Assembly: GCA_031271125.1 (NCBI GenBank) | Contig: JAISWH010000128.1 | Coordinates: 1-41,147 of the forward strand | Length of the DNA stretch: 41,147 bases | Reading direction: 5' to 3' | Origin: Dysgonamonadaceae bacterium | Lineage (GTDB): Bacteria > Bacteroidota > Bacteroidia > Bacteroidales > Azobacteroidaceae | Shown: piece after piece, positions 19,746 through 28,806 of the stretch | Layout: each line of letters begins with the position of its first letter | How positions within the stretch are numbered: position 1 is the first letter of the stretch | The notes under the pieces: generated by a model | Seen by the model: only the letters and a program-made list of their open reading frames with translations | Databases searched by the model: none | What the model was told of the DNA's origin: nothing | Position numbers and translations under genes: made by a program

Positions 19746-19957
19746 TTAGAATTTTGTTATATGAAATTTGATGCTATATATCTTTTTATGTCATAACAAC
19801 TTTTTATTTGCCTGTAAATATTCACCACAAAATTAATCATTTAATCCGGAATATGATAAAACTAATTCCATATCAGCGTTACACATGTAGCATTGGGATC
19901 CGGACGTGCGCGAAATCGGTGCGGAATAGCTTTGCCGGCAAGCTCTTGATCAACCAG

Positions 19958-21382
19958 TTAAAAGAACGGTATTACATATTCCGAAGTTTTATTTTCCACT
20001 ATAATTTTATTCATATTATGTTTTATCACGACCGTTTTAGCGTCGTTGTCCATTTCAAAAGCATCTAATTCCTGCCCCAACGGAATAAACGGCGGGATTT
20101 GCGCTTCAATATACGGAGCGGCAGAGGATGTATTGGCGGCTTCGATTTCGCAAACCGGCAGACGGAATCCCAAATCGGACGCCCGGCGCCCTTCGGCAAA
20201 AAATATTTCCTGCCTCATCAGATAGACGATTTCCAGCAAACCGTCGACCGATGGGGTATTGTCGATCATTGCCGCATCTACGGACGTCCCAGATATGTAG
20301 GGTATGGAAATTAAATGGGGCGGCCGGCGGTCTAATACCAGATTTTCGCGAAACGGTTCGCCGGGAGAGGCCGCAACTTTATATGCCGAACTGTTGGGAT
20401 AGTGTCGGGTATCGTCGCTACCCCGACCTTCCAATTGATCGTTTATGCTTGTCTCTACCGGTCTGCTTGCCGTTAATGCCAGCAATTCCTTTAACAGTTG
20501 TTTCGCCTGGCCGGCGTCGTTATCGGCAAGCGAGGCTTCGGCCAGAATGAGATAAAGTTCTTCGGCTTTTGCGATACAAATGGGACGTTGTTCGCGATTT
20601 TTCAATTCAAAATATTTGGGATCAAGAAAATCAAGCCGCGGCAATGGCTGGAAATGAGTGGTGTAAATATGAGTCTGAATCGCGTTGTTCACTCCTTTTT
20701 CACCATCAAACTCGACATTTCTTACAAAATCGGTCGAATATTCAAGCGCCTTACCGGCATAATTCACTGCATTTACTTTGTCGCCCGATTTGTGATATGC
20801 ACGTGCAATCAGGGTATTTATAAAGGCTTGGTCTTCTTTGCTACCGGTATATTCCAGGGCTTTCCGAAAGGTTTCGACGGCCAGGCTCAACTGTGTTCTC
20901 CAGTCTTTGACTTCTCCTCCGGGTTCGACAGGCAATGCTAAAAAATATTCGCCTGCCAACAGGTAGGAATATCCTTTGATGTAATATAAATTGAACAAAT
21001 GATTTTCCGTAGTTAACGGATCGGCTTGCGCTACCTTATTGAGGCCGTAATCGGCCGACTCCCTTAAATTCCCTATGTATCTTTGTAAGGCCGTGACATC
21101 GACGTCCGTATACAAAATAACGGGAATATCAAAATACTTACTGCTTTGAGTATAATTATTAAAATAGTTGTCTGACAATAATTCGGTAAGTTCTGCAAAA
21201 GTACCTATCGCTTCCGCAAAAGATTTATTAGTCCCGTTCACCCACGACTGCATTGCATCAGGCGATTTCAAAAAAGTATCTTCGCCTACGTTGGGATTTA
21301 TAATATCGTCCGGTTGTAATAACTCACATGCGCTCACGCTTGCTAAGAGACAAATAAAAATAAAAAGTTTAATCGGTTTCAT
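19958..21382 (-). CDS. SusD/RagB family nutrient-binding outer membrane lipoprotein
   Basis: 474 aa; lipobox SVSAC, TPR-like helical repeats, adjacent to and same strand as the SusC-like gene. Confidence 0.93.
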   Translation of the reverse strand: MKPIKLFIFICLLASVSACELLQPDDIINPNVGEDTFLKSPDAMQSWVNGTNKSFAEAIGTFAELTELLSDNYFNNYTQSSKYFDIPVILYTDVDVTALQRYIGNLRESADYGLNKVAQADPLTTENHLFNLYYIKGYSYLLAGEYFLALPVEPGGEVKDWRTQLSLAVETFRKALEYTGSKEDQAFINTLIARAYHKSGDKVNAVNYAGKALEYSTDFVRNVEFDGEKGVNNAIQTHIYTTHFQPLPRLDFLDPKYFELKNREQRPICIAKAEELYLILAEASLADNDAGQAKQLLKELLALTASRPVETSINDQLEGRGSDDTRHYPNSSAYKVAASPGEPFRENLVLDRRPPHLISIPYISGTSVDAAMIDNTPSVDGLLEIVYLMRQEIFFAEGRRASDLGFRLPVCEIEAANTSSAAPYIEAQIPPFIPLGQELDAFEMDNDAKTVVIKHNMNKIIVENKTSEYVIPFF

Positions 21383-21398
21383 ATATTTATTTTTTTGT

Positions 21399-21448
21399 TG
21401 CCACTAATTCACGAATTATTATTCGTGTCAATTCGTGAATTAGTGGCA
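21399..21448. repeat. perfect inverted repeat between susC-like and susD-like genes
   Basis: tgccactaattcacgaatt (21399-21417) / aattcgtgaattagtggca (21430-21448); 19-bp perfect stem. Confidence 0.85.
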
Positions 21449-21474
21449 TAAATTAAATTCTTAGCGGCATAATT

Positions 21475-24225
21475 TTAGAAATTAAATCTGATTGTACCTA
21501 TAAATTGACGGGACAATGAATAAGAAGAATAATTAAAGCCGCCGGTTGCAACTGCTCCCTGCGTGTAGGCTCCCGACAGCAATGCTTCCGGGTCTACGGA
21601 TGAAACGCTGAATGAGAGCGGATTATAAACGCTGATGGAAAAAGAAGCCGACTTGAGGTATTGGACAGGATGGCAGGTATAAGACAAGGATACATTTCTT
21701 ATTTTCAAGAAATCGGCTTTTTCCACAAAGAAGTTGGTAAAATCAAGCCAGGCTGCCTTCTGGGTAGTGCCTTCCAATGCTTTTTCGGGGATAGCGCCGT
21801 CTTTCAATCCTTTGTTAAACCTGAATTGCCTGTCGAATGAATGTACATAAGCGCCCATCTGGTAATCGCCGCTGACAAACAGTCCCCAGTTTTTATAGTT
21901 GGCGGATAACGACAGATTACCATACGAAGTAGGTATTGTAGAGCCTAAATCCTGTAACCTCAGGACTTCTTTCAAACTGCCGTCTTCATTCAAGACCGCT
22001 TTAGAGCCGCGAATAAATCCTACGGGTTTGTTTTTAGCTACCATCGTTTGCACTGTACTGGAAGAGAATCCTCCTATGGCAAAAGGGACGGCGGTACCAA
22101 TATCCAACACTTCGTTGTGATTGGTATTATAAGAGGCGTTCAATTGAATATTCCATTCTTTCGTATTGAGCAATTGCAAGCCCAAAGACAGTTCAATTCC
22201 TTTATTTTCAATTTCCCCGACGTTAGCTAAATAATTAGCCGATTCGCCGACGTTTTCCGAATATTTAACCGATTGCCCCTGTGAGGGAAGCGAAGGAATA
22301 CCGAACAGGGCGTCTTTCGTCAAAGCATAATACCAGGTAAATCCGAGATTGAATATGCGGTTAAATAAGAGTGCATTGAGACCTGCTTCGTATGAATGTT
22401 TTTTCTCAGGCGCCAAGTCGGGATTTCCTGACTTGCCGAAAGTGGCGGCCTGTTGATTGAGGTAAGAGCCGACAGAAATTGTTCTCTGATATTCGAAAGG
22501 CGGAGGATAACTGCCTGCAATTCCATAGTTTCCCCGTATTTGCAAGCTGTTTACAATATTCCTTTGTTTCAGGCTTTGCATAAAAGATTCTTCCGAGAGC
22601 AGATAAGATATTCCTATTTTGGGATAATACTGCCTGCCTACGTTGTCGCCAAAAGCGGTATTATAATCGCCCCGCAATCCCATATCTATGAAATAACGGT
22701 CTTTTATCCCGATATTTTCCTGTAAAAATGCACCGTAACTGTACAGATAACTCAGCCATTCATTGGCAGATGTAGTTGCTGCGCCGGAAATAATAAGCGC
22801 TCCGTCGCGCACGCCGTTCCCCGTGCTGTTTGACTGATGGTCGTAGGTGCTGAAATATTGGTATCCTGCCGTAGATATGATACTTAGCCAATCGCGGTAA
22901 TACCATTTGTACTGTCCGTTGACGTCTACCGTCACCCCTAAATAATTCCGGTTGAAATTAAAGATAGAACCGGCGTCGGACGTTCCGGCAGGCCGGTCTT
23001 GCACGTGAATCCAGTATTCGTTGGTGATGATGTTTTTATTTGAATTAAACCTGTAATCAAGACCAACAATCCCTTTGAATGTAAGATTATTGATGGGCTT
23101 GAATATAAGCGATTGCGAGGTCTGGAAACGTTTGACCGATTCTTTATTGTTTTGCAGTTTTTCGGCTTTATCGACAAAAGCCTTCATTTGGCCATAAGCG
23201 TAATCGTCCAAGGCGTCTATGTCTACGCCATACTTAACGAGATCGCCCGACCGGTTGGCGTAAGAAAAACCATCAGCCGCCGCTCCTTCGGTAAACCATA
23301 AGCCTACATACCCTCCCTGGTTTCCGTTACGGCTTCTTTTAAATTCGTTGGCTACGATGCTGAAAGAAGATTGATATTCCGTTGTTTTATTAAAACGGAC
23401 GCTTGTTCCCAGTCGCAAGTCATATTTCTTGCTTTCGTTCGCATTTTGGACGATTGTACCCGAACTGCTACTCATATTTCCGCCGAAGCTATAACCCACC
23501 TTGTCGTTCCCGCCGTCGAATCCGATACGGTATTTTTGTACAAAACCGGTTTGATGCAAGAGGTCTGCGGTGCGTTTGAAATGGTAATATTGATCGTTCG
23601 CCGTTTCGACTCCAAGTCCGGTTTCGAAGAATACCGACTGTTTACCGCCTCCTTTCTTCGTAAAAATCTGAATTACGCCGTTGGCGGCATCGGAGCCGTA
23701 AAGCGTAGTAGCCGCCCCTCCGGATACATATTCTATATGGTCGATATTTTCGAGCGGAATATCGCCGATGGCGCCGGAAGCCGCAGTCTGGCCGGTCGTC
23801 CCTACAAAAACTCCGTAATAGCCTTCGACAATGTTAAGCGCCGCGCCTGTATTCAGATTGTCGATCCGTACCCCATCTACATAAATTACGGGCGTGGAAT
23901 TGGAAAATGCAGATGATAAACCCCTGGCTTTGAAAAGGGAAGTAGCTCCCGGCTGTCCGTTTGATAAAGTTATCTGCACATTGGGTAAGGCATTTTGAAG
24001 TAATTGGTCGATACGGGCATGGTTGTAGTTTTCCAACTCTTTACTGCCGATGCTCACTACATGGGAAGAAAGCCTTCTTTTTTCTATTTCCGCTCCCTGC
24101 CCGGTAACAACTACTTCGTTGAGAACGACGTCGTGGAAAGGAGGAATACTGTCGCCGAATTTTCCGTAAACACTCAAAGATGATTGTGTTATACAAACAA
24201 TCCATACAATAAATAATTTCTTCAT
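21475..24225 (-). CDS. SusC/RagA family TonB-linked outer membrane protein
   Basis: 916 aa; NEVVVTGQGAEIEKRRLSSHVVSIGSKELENY (plug), ATTLYGSDAANGVIQIFTKKG, C-terminal FIGTIRFNF. Confidence 0.95.
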   Translation of the reverse strand: MKKLFIVWIVCITQSSLSVYGKFGDSIPPFHDVVLNEVVVTGQGAEIEKRRLSSHVVSIGSKELENYNHARIDQLLQNALPNVQITLSNGQPGATSLFKARGLSSAFSNSTPVIYVDGVRIDNLNTGAALNIVEGYYGVFVGTTGQTAASGAIGDIPLENIDHIEYVSGGAATTLYGSDAANGVIQIFTKKGGGKQSVFFETGLGVETANDQYYHFKRTADLLHQTGFVQKYRIGFDGGNDKVGYSFGGNMSSSSGTIVQNANESKKYDLRLGTSVRFNKTTEYQSSFSIVANEFKRSRNGNQGGYVGLWFTEGAAADGFSYANRSGDLVKYGVDIDALDDYAYGQMKAFVDKAEKLQNNKESVKRFQTSQSLIFKPINNLTFKGIVGLDYRFNSNKNIITNEYWIHVQDRPAGTSDAGSIFNFNRNYLGVTVDVNGQYKWYYRDWLSIISTAGYQYFSTYDHQSNSTGNGVRDGALIISGAATTSANEWLSYLYSYGAFLQENIGIKDRYFIDMGLRGDYNTAFGDNVGRQYYPKIGISYLLSEESFMQSLKQRNIVNSLQIRGNYGIAGSYPPPFEYQRTISVGSYLNQQAATFGKSGNPDLAPEKKHSYEAGLNALLFNRIFNLGFTWYYALTKDALFGIPSLPSQGQSVKYSENVGESANYLANVGEIENKGIELSLGLQLLNTKEWNIQLNASYNTNHNEVLDIGTAVPFAIGGFSSSTVQTMVAKNKPVGFIRGSKAVLNEDGSLKEVLRLQDLGSTIPTSYGNLSLSANYKNWGLFVSGDYQMGAYVHSFDRQFRFNKGLKDGAIPEKALEGTTQKAAWLDFTNFFVEKADFLKIRNVSLSYTCHPVQYLKSASFSISVYNPLSFSVSSVDPEALLSGAYTQGAVATGGFNYSSYSLSRQFIGTIRFNF

Positions 24226-24307
24226 GTTATGAAATAAGACCTGTCATCCCTTACGAATAAAGAATGACAGACTTTTTAGATAAATAATTTATGTATCTAC
24301 TAAAATT

Positions 24308-26377
24308 TTATTCTTTGTTGCCTTCCAATTTTTCTTTCAATTCGGCTAATTCGGAAATGTCACCCAAGGTGGTTTTTTCCATAACCGGTTGAGCGGGAAG
24401 TTCTTCTTTTTTATCTTTTTTGGATTTCTTCACCGATTTCTTTTCAGTGCCGGAAGCTGCAGCGATAGCGGCATCTTTTTCTTTCTTTGCTTCCGCACGT
24501 TTTTCATCTTCAAAAATCCGGCTGTGAGAAAGGATAATTCGTTTGGAATCCTTGTTAAACTCAATGACCTTGAAAGATAATTTTTCATCCAATTGCGCTT
24601 GCGAACCGTCTTCTTTCACCAAATGTTTCGGTGTTGCAAAGCCTTCTACGCCATAAGGCAAGGCAATAACGGCGCCTTTATCCAAAAGTTCGATAATCGT
24701 ACCTTCGTGGATGGAACCCAAGATAAATATAGTTTCAAATACATCCCAAGGATTTTCTTCCAACTGTTTGTGTCCTAAGCTCAAACGACGATTTTCCTTG
24801 TCGATTTCCAATACTTGAACTTCGATATCCGAACCGATGGAAGTAAATTCACTCGGATGTTTGATTTTTTTCGTCCAGGACAGGTCGGAAATGTGAATCA
24901 AACCTTCAACGCCTTCCTCGATTTCAACAAATACTCCGAAATTGGTGAAATTACGCACTTTAGCGGTATGTCTGCTGCCGATAGCATATTTTTCTTCTAT
25001 TTTTTCCCAAGGATCGGATTTCAATTGTTTGATACCCAGCGACATTTTGCGTTCGTCGCGGTCTAATGTCAAGATAATGGCTTCCACCTCGTCGCCCACT
25101 TTCATGAAATCCTGAGCGCTTCTCAAATGTTGCGTCCAGCTCATTTCCGAAACATGGATAAGTCCTTCTACGCCCGGAGCTATTTCGATGAATGCACCGT
25201 AATCAGCCATTACTACTACTTTTCCTTTTACAATATCGCCCACTTTCAGATTTTCATCCAAAGCGTCCCAAGGATGCGGAGTTAATTGTTTCAGGCCAAG
25301 TGCGATTCTTTTCTTTTCATCGTCGAAATCAAGAATAACCACATTGATTTTTTCATCTAATTTCACCACTTCTTCCGGATGGGAAACACGTCCCCAACTC
25401 AAGTCGGTAATATGAATCAAGCCGTCTACGCCGCCCAAGTCGATAAATACACCGTATGTAGTAATATTTTTAACGATGCCTTCCAATACCTGACCTTTTT
25501 CCAATTTAGCGATAATATCTTTCTTTTGTTGTTCCAATTCAGCTTCTATCAGCGCTTTATGGGAAACAACCACGTTTTTGAATTCCTGATTGATTTTTAC
25601 AACCTTAAATTCCATCGTTTTATCCACAAATACATCGTAATCACGGATGGGTTTGACGTCGATCTGCGAACCCGGCAAGAAGGCTTCAATGCCGAACACA
25701 TCCACAATCATACCACCTTTGGTGCGGCATTTCACGTAACCTTTAACGATTTCGTTGTTTTCAAGCGCAGCGTTTACTTTGTCCCAAGAACGGGTTACAC
25801 GCGCTTTTTTATGAGAAAGGATGAGTTGTCCTTTCTTGTCTTCCTGGCTTTCGATATACACTTCCACTTCGTCACCCACTTTCAAATCGGAGTTGTAACG
25901 AAACTCGTTCATCGGAACCACACCGTCGGATTTATAACCGATATTGATTACGACTTCGCGTTTGTTCAAAGCTGTAACCGTACCCATAACTACCTCGCGG
26001 TCATTGATTTTGTTTAACGATTGATCATAAGTTTCAATCAGCTTTTCTCTACTTACATCTCCGTAAGTATCTCCCTTTTCGTAGGCCTCCCAATCAAAAT
26101 CAACTTTGGAAACAATTGCTTTTTCGGGAACATTTTCTTTTTCAGGAACAATCACTTCTTCGGGAACAATTGCTTCTTCAGGAACAATCGCTTCTTCGGG
26201 AACAATTGCTTTTTCGGGAACAATCACTTCTTCAGGAACAATCACTTCTTCGGAAACAATCACTTCTTCGGGAGCAATTGCTTCTTCAGGAACAATCACT
26301 TCTTCAGGAACAATTACCTCTTCGGGAACAATCGCTTCTTCAGGAACAATCGCTTCTTCGCTTAATTCTTTGTTCAT
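24308..26377 (-). CDS. rpsA: 30S ribosomal protein S1 with repetitive N-terminal extension
   Basis: 689 aa; six consecutive S1 domains (for example GVFIDLGGVDGLIHITDLSWGRVSHPEEVVKLDEKI). Confidence 0.96.
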   Translation of the reverse strand: MNKELSEEAIVPEEAIVPEEVIVPEEVIVPEEAIAPEEVIVSEEVIVPEEVIVPEKAIVPEEAIVPEEAIVPEEVIVPEKENVPEKAIVSKVDFDWEAYEKGDTYGDVSREKLIETYDQSLNKINDREVVMGTVTALNKREVVINIGYKSDGVVPMNEFRYNSDLKVGDEVEVYIESQEDKKGQLILSHKKARVTRSWDKVNAALENNEIVKGYVKCRTKGGMIVDVFGIEAFLPGSQIDVKPIRDYDVFVDKTMEFKVVKINQEFKNVVVSHKALIEAELEQQKKDIIAKLEKGQVLEGIVKNITTYGVFIDLGGVDGLIHITDLSWGRVSHPEEVVKLDEKINVVILDFDDEKKRIALGLKQLTPHPWDALDENLKVGDIVKGKVVVMADYGAFIEIAPGVEGLIHVSEMSWTQHLRSAQDFMKVGDEVEAIILTLDRDERKMSLGIKQLKSDPWEKIEEKYAIGSRHTAKVRNFTNFGVFVEIEEGVEGLIHISDLSWTKKIKHPSEFTSIGSDIEVQVLEIDKENRRLSLGHKQLEENPWDVFETIFILGSIHEGTIIELLDKGAVIALPYGVEGFATPKHLVKEDGSQAQLDEKLSFKVIEFNKDSKRIILSHSRIFEDEKRAEAKKEKDAAIAAASGTEKKSVKKSKKDKKEELPAQPVMEKTTLGDISELAELKEKLEGNKE
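26108..26359 (-). repeat. 18-bp coding tandem repeat in rpsA (14 hexapeptide units EE[AV]IVP)
   Basis: Residues 7-90: EEAIVP EEAIVP EEVIVP EEVIVP EEAIAP EEVIVS EEVIVP EEVIVP EKAIVP EEAIVP EEAIVP EEVIVP EKENVP EKAIVS. Confidence 0.95.
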
Positions 26378-26439
26378 TTTCTTAATAATTTTTTGTTAAT
26401 TAGTAAATTAGACTTTATATTGTCTCAGTAAAACGGCTG

Positions 26440-26447
26440 CAAAGGTA
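26440..26447 (-). promoter_or_regulatory. -7 promoter box for rpsA
   Basis: Minus strand TACCTTTGC (complement of gcaaaggta, 26439-26447), about 65 nt upstream of the rpsA start. Confidence 0.55.
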
Positions 26448-26543
26448 CGATTTAAATCTTGATTATCAATGAAAATGACATGAAATTTACCGGTTAAACT
26501 AAAATTATATTCGGATTTCTTCATTGTTATGTACAAAACAACT

Positions 26544-28520
26544 TCACATGCAGTACAGTATATACACAACAAAAGTGCGAGGCTCCAATTCCGTTTCAAA
26601 CAGATGACCTTCGATAGCGACATCGTTTTCTTCAGGTTTAACAGCGTCGGGCGTTTCAATTGTATTTTCCTGTTCCGGGTTGTCGGCTCTTAATGTAATA
26701 CGTTTTCCGCCGGATAAAACTTCATTTTTCTTTAATCCTTTGAAATTGAGTTTGACGGATTGCGTTTTGCCGGATGTATTAGCAATCTTTACGATATAAC
26801 TGCTGTTGTTTTTGTCCCTGACTGCGCTGGCGAACAATCCGTTTTGCCCTTCCGCTCCGGTTACGTTTTGCCCGTTCATAGTCAGCGGGAGCGTGTGCGT
26901 ACCTTTGTTATATGCGTATAGCTGCTGCACATAGTAACTTGCCGTACGGACGCTGTTCAGGTTGTCGAACCAGATCATGTCGGGACGCCACTGCCATCCT
27001 TCCACATGGGCGAAAAGCGGTGCGTAAGTGGCCATGTGAACAATGTCGGCGTTACGTTCAAGTCCCGTCATAAAAGCGGCTTCGAGTAATGCGGCATTAA
27101 AATGGTTCCATTTTTTGCCCCTGCCGTGGCAGGCGTATTCGCCGGCGAATACTTTCGGGCCTTTGCGATCGTAATTGTCATAGCGCGCTCCCTGCTTCAG
27201 GAACCATTCTTCGGGACGGTAGAAATGTTCGTCCACGAGATCGACCTTCAACCGTTTCATTTCCGGCCACAGGTAATCGAATTGAGCGCCTTCGGAGTTC
27301 GGGCCGGAGCTGCCTATAATCTTGACGTCGGGATAAGTTTTGCGAATGGCTGTTACGAATGGAGCCAGATGTTCCGGATATTCAGTACCCCACTGTTCAT
27401 TACCGATAGCCAGGAATTTGAGATTGAACGGCGCGGGATGTCCCATTTCGGCGCGGAGTTTGCCCCATTTCGTCGTTGTATTGCCGTTGGCAAATTCGAT
27501 AAGGTCAAGCGCATCCTGTATGTAGCTGTCGAGGTCGCAAACGGCAACATGCGCCGAAGGGTCGTCGTTCTGGAACTGGCAGGCCAGTCCGCAACTCAAC
27601 ACCGGCAGCGGCGTAGCGCCGATTTCTTCCGACAAAAGGAAATATTCATAAAAGCCAAGTCCATAGCTTTGATAATAGTCGGGAAAATAGCGATGCGGGA
27701 ATGTGTAATGCCAACGGTTTTCGTTTAACGGACGGTTCTCTACCGGTCCTACGCTCTTTTTCCAGTCGTAACGCGTTTCGAGGTCTGTCCCTTCGACGAT
27801 ACATCCGCCCGGGAAACGGAATACGCCGGGTTTGAGGTCGGCTAAAGCCTGCGCCAGGTCTTTACGCAATCCGTTTGCATGACCGTTCCAGGTATCTACG
27901 GGGAATAATGAGATATGTTCCAGGTCGACACTCGCTTTCGATTTCAGGAAAATGCGGAGTTGGGCTTTTGGTTCCGTTGTTGCGGATTGGAGGATAAGCT
28001 CATATTTTTTCCATTCCTTAGAATCAATGACTAATTCTTTTCCGGTAAGTGCATGACGCTCAGTCATGCTTTTCGAGTCAATAAGTTCCACTAAGATTGT
28101 CGAAGCGCCGCCGCTTCCGGACAACCGCGCCCATACCGAAAACCTGTACTTTTCACCCTTTTTTATTCCTATGCCGAAGAAACCTTCGTTCTGCAAACCG
28201 GTGCGTTTATGTTCATGGCCGGGGTCGGACAGGCGCACGTAATGGGGATTGCGTTCAAACGGCCCGTCATTTTTCAATATCACATTTCCGAATGTTTTCC
28301 AGCCCATAAAGTTCTGCGGAAATTCGAACGACCTGTTTTTAACCAATTCGGCATAAAGTCCGCCGTCGGCGGCATAATTGATGTCTTCGAAAAATAAACC
28401 GTACATTGTCGGTTGTATTTCGGCGCCGGTTTTTTTTGTCTCGATTACCAACTCATTGATTTGTGCGTTCAGGGATATTCCTGTAAAAAGAAGCAATATC
28501 GCAAATAATTTCTTTTTCAT
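26544..28520 (-). CDS. GH51 alpha-L-arabinofuranosidase
   Basis: 658 aa; MYGLFFEDINYAADGGLYAELVKNRSFEFP, FRFPGGCIVEG, acid/base IGNEQWGTEYPEHL, nucleophile KVFAGEYACH. Confidence 0.95.
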   Translation of the reverse strand: MKKKLFAILLLFTGISLNAQINELVIETKKTGAEIQPTMYGLFFEDINYAADGGLYAELVKNRSFEFPQNFMGWKTFGNVILKNDGPFERNPHYVRLSDPGHEHKRTGLQNEGFFGIGIKKGEKYRFSVWARLSGSGGASTILVELIDSKSMTERHALTGKELVIDSKEWKKYELILQSATTEPKAQLRIFLKSKASVDLEHISLFPVDTWNGHANGLRKDLAQALADLKPGVFRFPGGCIVEGTDLETRYDWKKSVGPVENRPLNENRWHYTFPHRYFPDYYQSYGLGFYEYFLLSEEIGATPLPVLSCGLACQFQNDDPSAHVAVCDLDSYIQDALDLIEFANGNTTTKWGKLRAEMGHPAPFNLKFLAIGNEQWGTEYPEHLAPFVTAIRKTYPDVKIIGSSGPNSEGAQFDYLWPEMKRLKVDLVDEHFYRPEEWFLKQGARYDNYDRKGPKVFAGEYACHGRGKKWNHFNAALLEAAFMTGLERNADIVHMATYAPLFAHVEGWQWRPDMIWFDNLNSVRTASYYVQQLYAYNKGTHTLPLTMNGQNVTGAEGQNGLFASAVRDKNNSSYIVKIANTSGKTQSVKLNFKGLKKNEVLSGGKRITLRADNPEQENTIETPDAVKPEENDVAIEGHLFETELEPRTFVVYILYCM

Positions 28521-28554
28521 GTATTTTTATTAAATTTTCCGTAAAAGTTATATA

Positions 28555-28562
28555 CAAAGATA
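28555..28562 (-). promoter_or_regulatory. -7 promoter box for the GH51 gene
   Basis: Minus strand TATCTTTG (complement of caaagata). Confidence 0.45.
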
Positions 28563-28584
28563 TTAAGTTGAAAAACTTTTTTTG

Positions 28585-28611
28585 GTGGACATTTGTGCCA
28601 TATCAGTGGAC
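28585..28611. promoter_or_regulatory. candidate regulator-binding direct repeat in the divergent GH51/HTCS intergenic region
   Basis: gtggac at 28585-28590 and 28606-28611; start-to-start spacing 21 bp. Confidence 0.3.
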
Positions 28612-28806
28612 GGAAAGCGTAAAGTTCATAAAAACGGTTTGCTTTTAATAGTAAATTTATCAGAAAAAATGTATCTTTGCAAAGGACTTATTTCAATCAA
28701 TCGCAAAATACCGCCGTATGTTTATCGCAATGAAAGGTTTTGATTATGATACACTTACGCCAGAAACTATTTGGTATATTTACTTTCATAACATCACATA
28801 CAAATC

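Noticed and set aside
25379-26017. 212-aa plus-strand ORF antisense to rpsA
   Set aside because: Shadow ORF opposite S1 domain repeats.
26021-26399. Plus-strand ORFs encoding FRNNHFFGNN-, SSGTITSSGT- and LLQEQSLLREQ-type repeats
   Set aside because: These are the antisense reading frames of the rpsA 18-bp repeat; a multiple-of-3 repeat without stops leaves all frames open.
26408-26659. 83-aa minus-strand ORF between GH51 and rpsA
   Set aside because: Overlaps the GH51 3' end in another frame and covers the rpsA promoter.
27102-27728. 208-aa plus-strand ORF antisense to GH51
   Set aside because: Shadow ORF within a strongly supported coding region; composition is not protein-like.
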